From contig OY725488.1 in assembly GCA_963281255.1 (NCBI GenBank), positions 3,354,285 through 3,418,284 on the forward strand: DNA of 64,000 nucleotides. The letters are read 5' to 3'. Each line of letters begins with the position of its first letter. The first letter of the stretch is position 1. Both the position numbers and the translations under genes were made by a program. Below are positions 58,131 through 64,000 of the stretch, one piece after another. Source of the stretch: Aphrocallistes beatrix. Its lineage: Eukaryota > Porifera > Hexactinellida > Sceptrulophora > Aphrocallistidae. The notes under the pieces were generated by a model, which worked only from the letters and a program-made list of their open reading frames with translations, ran no database searches and was not told where the DNA came from.

Positions 58131-59051
58131 AGAGGTTGTTGTTTACTTCCAGAACTAACTCAAATGGTTTTCATTATTTTCTCCTGAATTTTTTTGTGGA
58201 AACTGTTCTCGATGAGTTTAATGCAAAAATACACTTTTTGGGAGCTCAAGAATTTTTTTTAAAATTTTTTTCAAGTCACCTAATTTATAGAGGACATTCA
58301 AGGAAACATCAATGGCTTATGCCCATTTTACTCCATTATTCTTGCACGAAATGTTTGAATAGAGAAAATAATAGGAATAGTATTATCAATTTTAACCCAA
58401 TTAAATTTTTCTTTCCTATTTCGTAGCTATTATATTTAGAAGCAGATTTTCATTGGGAAAAATATTTAAACGTTTTTCCAAAATAGAATATCGAAAATCT
58501 GTCACTTTTTTTTGTTCTACGTGACGAGATCTTCCGTCGAGTTTTTGACTGTACGACCTTGGTACATGAGGAAACCTCCTGTTCAAATTGATTTTTTTCA
58601 TTGTTAAAAACAGGCTACAAAGCAATTTCTTTCGGAAAGACTTGATTTCCATTAGTTTTCCTGGATCCTAATATTAAATAACATCTAAACATCCTTGATC
58701 AACAACATATAGTAGTACTTAACCTCAAAATATGGTATATCAGATATTTTCACATCAAGACACCTTTAAAGGTGTGAAAAAGTTGTCATTTATGACTAGG
58801 GACCCAAAATGACCGCGTCCGATTGTATCCGCCGAAATCCCAAATCTATAACTTAATTTGACCATGCCATATCGTTATATTAATACTGAATTCGTGCTCA
58901 ACACTAAATTTCCAGCAATCTGATATATATATTGACCATTATTGGTTTATCTTTTGGTTGCCTGTTCTTAGCAACGGCCAGGATTGTGTAAAAATTCCTG
59001 CCCGTTGCTAGGCACGGTCAAACAAAAATATTTCCAAATATAGTCAATATA

Positions 59052-60400
59052 CAGGGTGTCCAAAAATTGTTGGCCTATTGTAGTAATCTGGATTATATGT
59101 ATTGAATGAATACAGAACTAATTATTCATTTTCCTATATAATCGCCTTTATATTCTAAGCATTTAATTATCCTTCCCGGCATCCCAAGCACAATATTTTC
59201 CAAATATTCTGGAATTTATCTCCTTCCAAGCTTTTTCCAGGTGATTTTTGAGCTGATTTAAATTTGTTGCTGGCTTCATTTCATCCAATGATTGTTTTAG
59301 TATCCCCCATACATTTTCGATAGGGTTCAGATCTGGGGAGTTTCCAGGCCATTTTTCTTTAGTCCAGAAGTGATTGAAATGTCTTCTGCACCATTCTTGA
59401 GTTTCATTTGCTCTGTGCGCTGGTGCCCCATCCTGCATGAAATGAGCTTCAGACCTTTTTGATACCATCTTCCTCATATGAACCGGTCCAGTCTTTCGTC
59501 TCCTTTTGAGTGCACAGAGACAAGTTTTTTCTAAGATTTCCTCAACATAATACTGTGCATTAACAGTCTGTTTTGATGGCACAAAATGTAAATCCGAAAG
59601 AGAATTATAGCTCATCATAACCCATACCATAACTTTGGGCGGATTTTTTATTGTTTCATGAGGTGTGACTTCTGAACTGTTATTTGCCCAGATACGGTCA
59701 TTCTGTGTATTGGGAGAGTGATATAACTCAAATGGGGATTCATCTGACCATAATACATTTTTCCAATCGTTTATGGTCCACCTTTTCACTCTGACAAAAT
59801 GCAAGTCGATTCATTTTCTGTTTCTCTGTTAACAGGGGTTTTTTTGGCCTTTTGAATGCTCTCACTCCTAGGTCTTTTCGCAAATAGTTATGCACTGTGC
59901 TCTTACAAACTCGGTATCCCATCGCATTTAATCGTTTAGATAATCTCCTTGCTGACTGATGTCGCTTTCGGAGAGATTTCACAAGTACCATTTTGATCGC
60001 CATATTCATCTTTCGAGGCCTACCCGCACCAGAATGATGTTCGAGGCGATGCCCTTGCAAATATCGAGACCACCAACGTCTTATCGTACCCATCCCTTTC
60101 CCAAACCTTTGGCAACCTCCTTTTGTGTTTTTCCAGATTGCAACATGCCAATTGCCTGATAGCGTACCGAAGAATCCATCAGAAACACCTTCAAGTATCG
60201 TAAATAATGAGGAAATATAAATTCTGTCAATAATTTTTTTCTAAATGCATGAATACATCGTAATATAATTTGCATCAAGTCATATGGGTCGATAAAATAT
60301 TCTACACCACACTACATCAGTAGACTGGATCAATTTAGTATTACTATGGATGAATTGATTGTATATAGTAGTAAGAGGCCAATAATTATTGGACACCCTG
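59052..60400 (-). mobile_element. Tc1-type transposon, 1349 bp
   Basis: Ends CAGGGTGTCCAAAAATTGTT and (reversed) CAGGGTGTCCAATAATTATT, TA on both sides. One transposase gene on the minus strand. It lies within the palindromic core of the family C element. Confidence 0.94.
59163..60179 (-). pseudogene. Tc1-type transposase, DD37E spacing, two frameshifts
   Basis: Start at 60179: MDSSVRYQAIGMLQSGKTQK, a Tc1-type first helix-turn-helix. GRPRK and a second HTH (STVHNYLRKDLG) follow. The catalytic domain has VLWSDESPFEL (first Asp), HFMQDGAPAHRAN (second Asp) and SPDLNPIENVWG (Glu). There are 37 residues between the second Asp and the Glu, as in the DD37E group rather than the DD34E of typical Tc1. 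Frame changes occur near 60090 and 59800. About 338 residues, full length for the family. Otherwise well preserved. Confidence 0.92.
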
Positions 60401-60803
60401 TATACTATATCAAATTCCTGGAAATCTAGTGCTGAGTGTGAATTCAGCATTAAAATGATGATCTGGCACTGTTAACCCTACTTTGCCTAGGAATGTTGAA
60501 TTGAAAGTGAAAGTAAATTGAAATTGAAAATGAATGTGGGGTCATTTCTATTTATACCTTTGATACCAAGTCATCTTAGTTTTAAAAGAAGTTATAGATG
60601 TGGGACATTTCACATTTAAAATGTGTCGATTTAGTGCGACACCAGGTGATACAAGTGGCTCCAACTGGCAAAATATTGGGTTTGGAGTTATAAAAATCGG
60701 AAATAATCTTTAGAACCCCTAAATGGATCTAAAAATGATAAAAACGCACTTTGGGTACATTTTTAATAAAAAACAAATTTCCCGTGGGAAACACCATCCT
60801 TAA

Positions 60804-62511
60804 AGTAATATTATCAGTTTCACAACTTTATGCCATTCTAAGGAATATACTGAATGCTCCCCGCAATTCTTAAGTCGAATGATTTTTCCAGTAAATTCGC
60901 GGTTTTTGATGAATATCAGTAAATTCCAGTATGAATCATTTTAACTAAAGGACACCTCAGTAATTTGAGGTAATCTTGTCAAAAGGACTGTAAATTTATG
61001 GTCAAGGTAAAAAGTTTAAGAGGTCAAAATTAAAAAATTATATAGAATACCAATTTAAAAAATTACACTTTTGTATTTCTCAACCAGTATCCCCTTAGTT
61101 AAATCTCCTTTTTTTCTTTATTTCATCTAAAATGACCAATTGATTCACAACTTGAGAATTATATTTATGGCAAATTTCCATATTCTATTCCTTAAAACAA
61201 GGGTTGGCAATGCCTAGCGCCCGGACCAGATGTAATTTGCCAAGCGAAATTATCTGACCTGCGGTTATCTCATTAATCATTATTGTGATCTCCGATTTGG
61301 CCGTTTAATTGAAATCCAAAATACCGATTATTTTCCTAGGCGATTATTTTTAACCGCATTTACCACCTTAAGAAATATTACTATTTCAGTAAGAACTTTT
61401 TTAAAAAAAGGATTAGCGTCCTCTTAGGTGGGCGATAATCGATTCCTGCCTACTATTCGGGTAGCAACAATATTAAATTAATATTATTTTTCGAAAACAA
61501 TTTTTTATTGTAAATGCAATTGTTCGAAACATCTTCTAATGACTATCTCAGATTTAAATTGATTGGTTTATATCATCTTATCATGTTTTATTGCGAACGA
61601 AAGTTCGTCTAAAATTAATAAAAACTGTTAATTTGGTCTCAAAAGTGCTATTAATTATTCACTCTACTCTAGCAATTGAAAGATGAATCGATATATGTCT
61701 ATTAATAAGTACAATACTACAATGGGAAATTGCGAGTAAGACTAGAGGATGATCGATTCCCTAGTCCGGGTAATGAGCTAAAGCAGGCTCAAAGTTTGGC
61801 GAGCCTAAACCATGATAACTATCAAAGAAATCCAGAAATTTGGAGAACCTTCATCTTAAAAATGCCATAACTAGTAAAAAGAAATGATTTTACCTCTATT
61901 TTCTAGTCTTCAGAAAGAAAAGACAATGAGAGCTTCATTGTGTCAGTCTGATTTTGTAGACTTTCATAAATGTGAGGATAACGGATATGAGTAAATAGTT
62001 ACCTACCAGGATTGTTTTAGTAAGTTTGTCGTTCTTAGGGCACTAAAGACAAAATCTTCAAAGGAGGTAGCCGGTCATTTAGCATCCATTTCATGTGAAT
62101 ATGGTCCATCACAAATTTTATAAATGGACGAGCGCGAATTCACGAAGGAGAACCTATTCACTACTCTACGCAAGCTCTGGACTACAATACGGGCGGCCAC
62201 GAGAACCAAGGGACCAAGGCAGTCTGGAACTGGCAATTGGCGACTATAAGAGGCAGATGTTCGCACACTTGAAATATCTCGACCAACCAATAGACAAGTG
62301 AATGATTGGTTTGGAATTTGTTCTACTATATACTAAGAGTGCTATGTATCATTGTGGTTTTAGAAATACGCCTTATTATGTACATTTTGTCTGTAGTCTC
62401 CATGTATCAGCAGGTGTGTTGTCACCTACAGATGTAGTCGAGTATTTAGAATTTTAGGATGACTTGGTGGCTACACTGGAAAGAGGCAGATCACTGAGTA
62501 CAGCATCGGTC
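60804..62511. other. Mostly unrecognised; possible solo hAT end
   Basis: At 61200-61260, AGGGTTGGCAATGCCTAGCG followed by CCCGGACCAGATG resembles the outer end of an Ac-like hAT element; no partner seen. At 62124-62215 the plus strand reads MDEREFTKENLFTTLRKLWT, which I cannot place in a family. The rest is AT-rich. Confidence 0.4.
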
Positions 62512-62905
62512 CTGGAGGACACTTTTTATCCGCCGGAGGAACCCTTTAGGCGCCTAGGATCACATTGATTAATTATAAGGTGAATAAAAGCCCAAAATAC
62601 ATCTGTCCTACTGTTATAATCGATATCGCACGAAAAATCACTAAATTTGTTCATTTTTAAAATTTGGATGCGTAGTGATGACGTCATAACAGAGTGATGT
62701 GTAATTTTTTGATGATATTTGCATCGTATGTGAGATATATTAATATACACATTCTATTAAAATTCATCCTTCTATCACCTTAAATGGCTGAGTTATGGTC
62801 GAAAAATTGACATTTCTAATTTTAAAAAGGTGGCAATGACGTCATAATTCCATGATGAGTCGACATTTTCGTCTGAGGTCAGAACTTAGTGGAGCCATAG
62901 CCTAA
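62512..62905 (+). repeat. Family S copy 6, 5' truncated
   Basis: Starts in the second hairpin (GGACACTTTTTATCC, decayed), then the AGGCGCC hairpin remnant, GATTAATTATAAGGTG and the body. It ends at GTGGAGCCATAGCC without the tail. Confidence 0.7.
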
Positions 62906-62925
62906 AGACCCTAAATAATATGTAT

Positions 62926-63200
62926 TTATACATTACCCGGACAAAAGTATTCGACCACCACAAAAAGCTCCATACAAATAGTATTAAAGTGGATCTATTC
63001 ATAAAGGAATGTGTACTAAAACAGTAAGAAATATATTCTATTTTTGATTTCAAATCCCAAAACCACACATTCTAATTATGTACTCTTAATTGAGATTCCA
63101 AAATTATTAATATCTACCTTTGATACTTAAAATGCTACTTGTCCCAAGTCACTACCATTATATATGATGGCGATTAGTGACACAAATTACATAAAAATTG
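62926..63200. mobile_element. Tc1/mariner-like MITE remnant, copy 2
   Basis: CCGGACAAAAGTATTCGACC at the left and TATATATGATGGCGATTAGTG at the right match 25270-25535. No transposase. Confidence 0.5.
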
Positions 63201-63558
63201 CGTCTCTCTAGTGGCACTAATTAACGAATGGCTCTAGGAAATTTTGAAAATACATTATACTTTCCAAAGAAGATTAAGTATATATCATAAGATTAAATGG
63301 CACCTCAAGATGCTAGTAAATATTTCACAAATCCAGAACTGGTCGTCCAGCCTCTATAACGACGACGATTGTCCGGGATCGATATAGCAAATAGATATTT
63401 AAAAACACGGCTACAAATATAACAAAATCCCCCTTAAGGAATTTTATTTCACCTAAAATATACGCTTGATTAGATAACTTCTCCAAACACCTGGTTGATG
63501 TAGTTTTCCACAATATTTTCAATTCCAAATCCTCCGATCCAAATGCGCATTTAGTTAA

Positions 63559-64000
63559 GGATACCGCCCTCGAAAAACAATATGATTTGGCTTACAGCAT
63601 ACGATAAAAGTAGAGCAATAAGAGATGTTAAGCGTGGGCAGGTATCTCCGTCTAGAAATACTTGCACTTTCCAAACCGTTTTTGATTCTCATTTCTAGTT
63701 TTTAAGATACAACATCTCAAAGTCTGTTTTTTTTGTTTATCGCTGGCACACCTTAATGGTAGAAATCCGGCAACTCAAAGAATTGTTAGAACATACCATG
63801 GAAACAAATGTTTCCAAAATCGAATCATAGATAGTCTATCATATTTGCCACTTCATAGGACCAAAATAAAGTTAAAATGACAAAAGTTGTAAATTGTATC
63901 AGTGACTGAAAAAAAGGGCAAAAATGTTTTTTTGGTAAATCAGGAATAAAATCACCAAGTTATAAGATATCGAAAATAAAGTGATCCTACGTTCATTGCC
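63559..64000 (-). mobile_element. Family A element, truncated by window end
   Basis: TTAA (63555-63558), then the terminus GGATACCGCCCTCGAAAAA and AATATGATTTGGCTTACAGC. It continues as A in minus orientation to the window end. Its terminus is perfect, suggesting a younger copy. Confidence 0.88.

Larger units (their letters stand above)
58131..60799 (-). mobile_element. TTAA foldback element (family C), carrying a Tc1-type element
   Basis: Right end (reversed) GGATGGTGTTTCCCACGGG next to TTAA (60800-60803). Left end AGAGGTTGTTGTTTACTTCC, whose TTAA has decayed. Reverse complement of 25545-27857. It keeps an intact single TTAA at 58401 where the other copy has a family B insert. The palindrome TAGCAACGGCCAGG lies near 58975. 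Confidence 0.8.

Overview
The window looks like a stretch of an AT-rich, transposon-saturated animal genome, probably an invertebrate. It carries P elements with THAP domains, PIF/Harbinger, hAT, pogo/Tigger, Tc1-type, MULE and Chapaev-like elements, TTAA-flanked foldback elements and a Ty3/gypsy fossil. No rRNA, tRNA or bacterial-type operon is visible. Which animal it is cannot be read from the sequence. The only candidate for host coding sequence is one exon-like ORF at about 28.44-28.82 kb; nearly everything else recognised is mobile-element DNA.

Layout. 0-3.1 kb: pieces of a repeated TTAA-flanked element (here called family A) and a decayed PIF/Harbinger element with both of its genes. 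3.1-21 kb: one family A copy split by a deep nest of insertions. The largest is an LTR-retroelement fossil (minus strand, 3459 to about 15195). It was itself entered by a nearly complete P element (3917-7553), a smaller THAP-bearing P-like element (8693-10713) and a hAT-type MITE (11480-13377) that holds a TA-flanked MITE that in turn holds another A copy. A second A copy (15567-17438) and a foldback element (17694-20717) complete the nest. 21-25.3 kb: a Chapaev-like transposon with about 230-bp inverted repeats inserted in another A copy. 25.3-27.9 kb: TTAA foldback elements nested in one another. 28-35.4 kb: the exon-like ORF, hAT MITEs, a hAT transposase relic, and an A copy carrying an insert made almost wholly of tandem repeats.

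35.5-41 kb: a relic of an unclassified protein family marked by KLSAGD and a cysteine-rich tail, a P-like foldback MITE, a Tigger relic, a GC-rich hAT MITE and a MULE relic. 41.7-49.9 kb: a pogo MITE, a 22-23-bp minisatellite, a Tigger element with a broken transposase, and a BED-finger hAT transposon with 8-bp target duplications. 50-64 kb: P-like MITEs, a second relic possibly of the KLSAGD family, a gypsy pol scrap, a Tc1-type element with DD37E spacing inside a foldback element, and an A copy running off the end.

The window is informative mainly as an insertion chronology: many insertions can be ordered because target duplications or an uninterrupted sister copy are present in the same window. 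Three things merit follow-up. First, a dispersed element with two back-to-back GC hairpins at its head and a conserved tail. Second, several unrelated DNA transposons whose internal tandem arrays repeat their own terminal motif. Third, the KLSAGD-type relics. All boundaries were read by eye.
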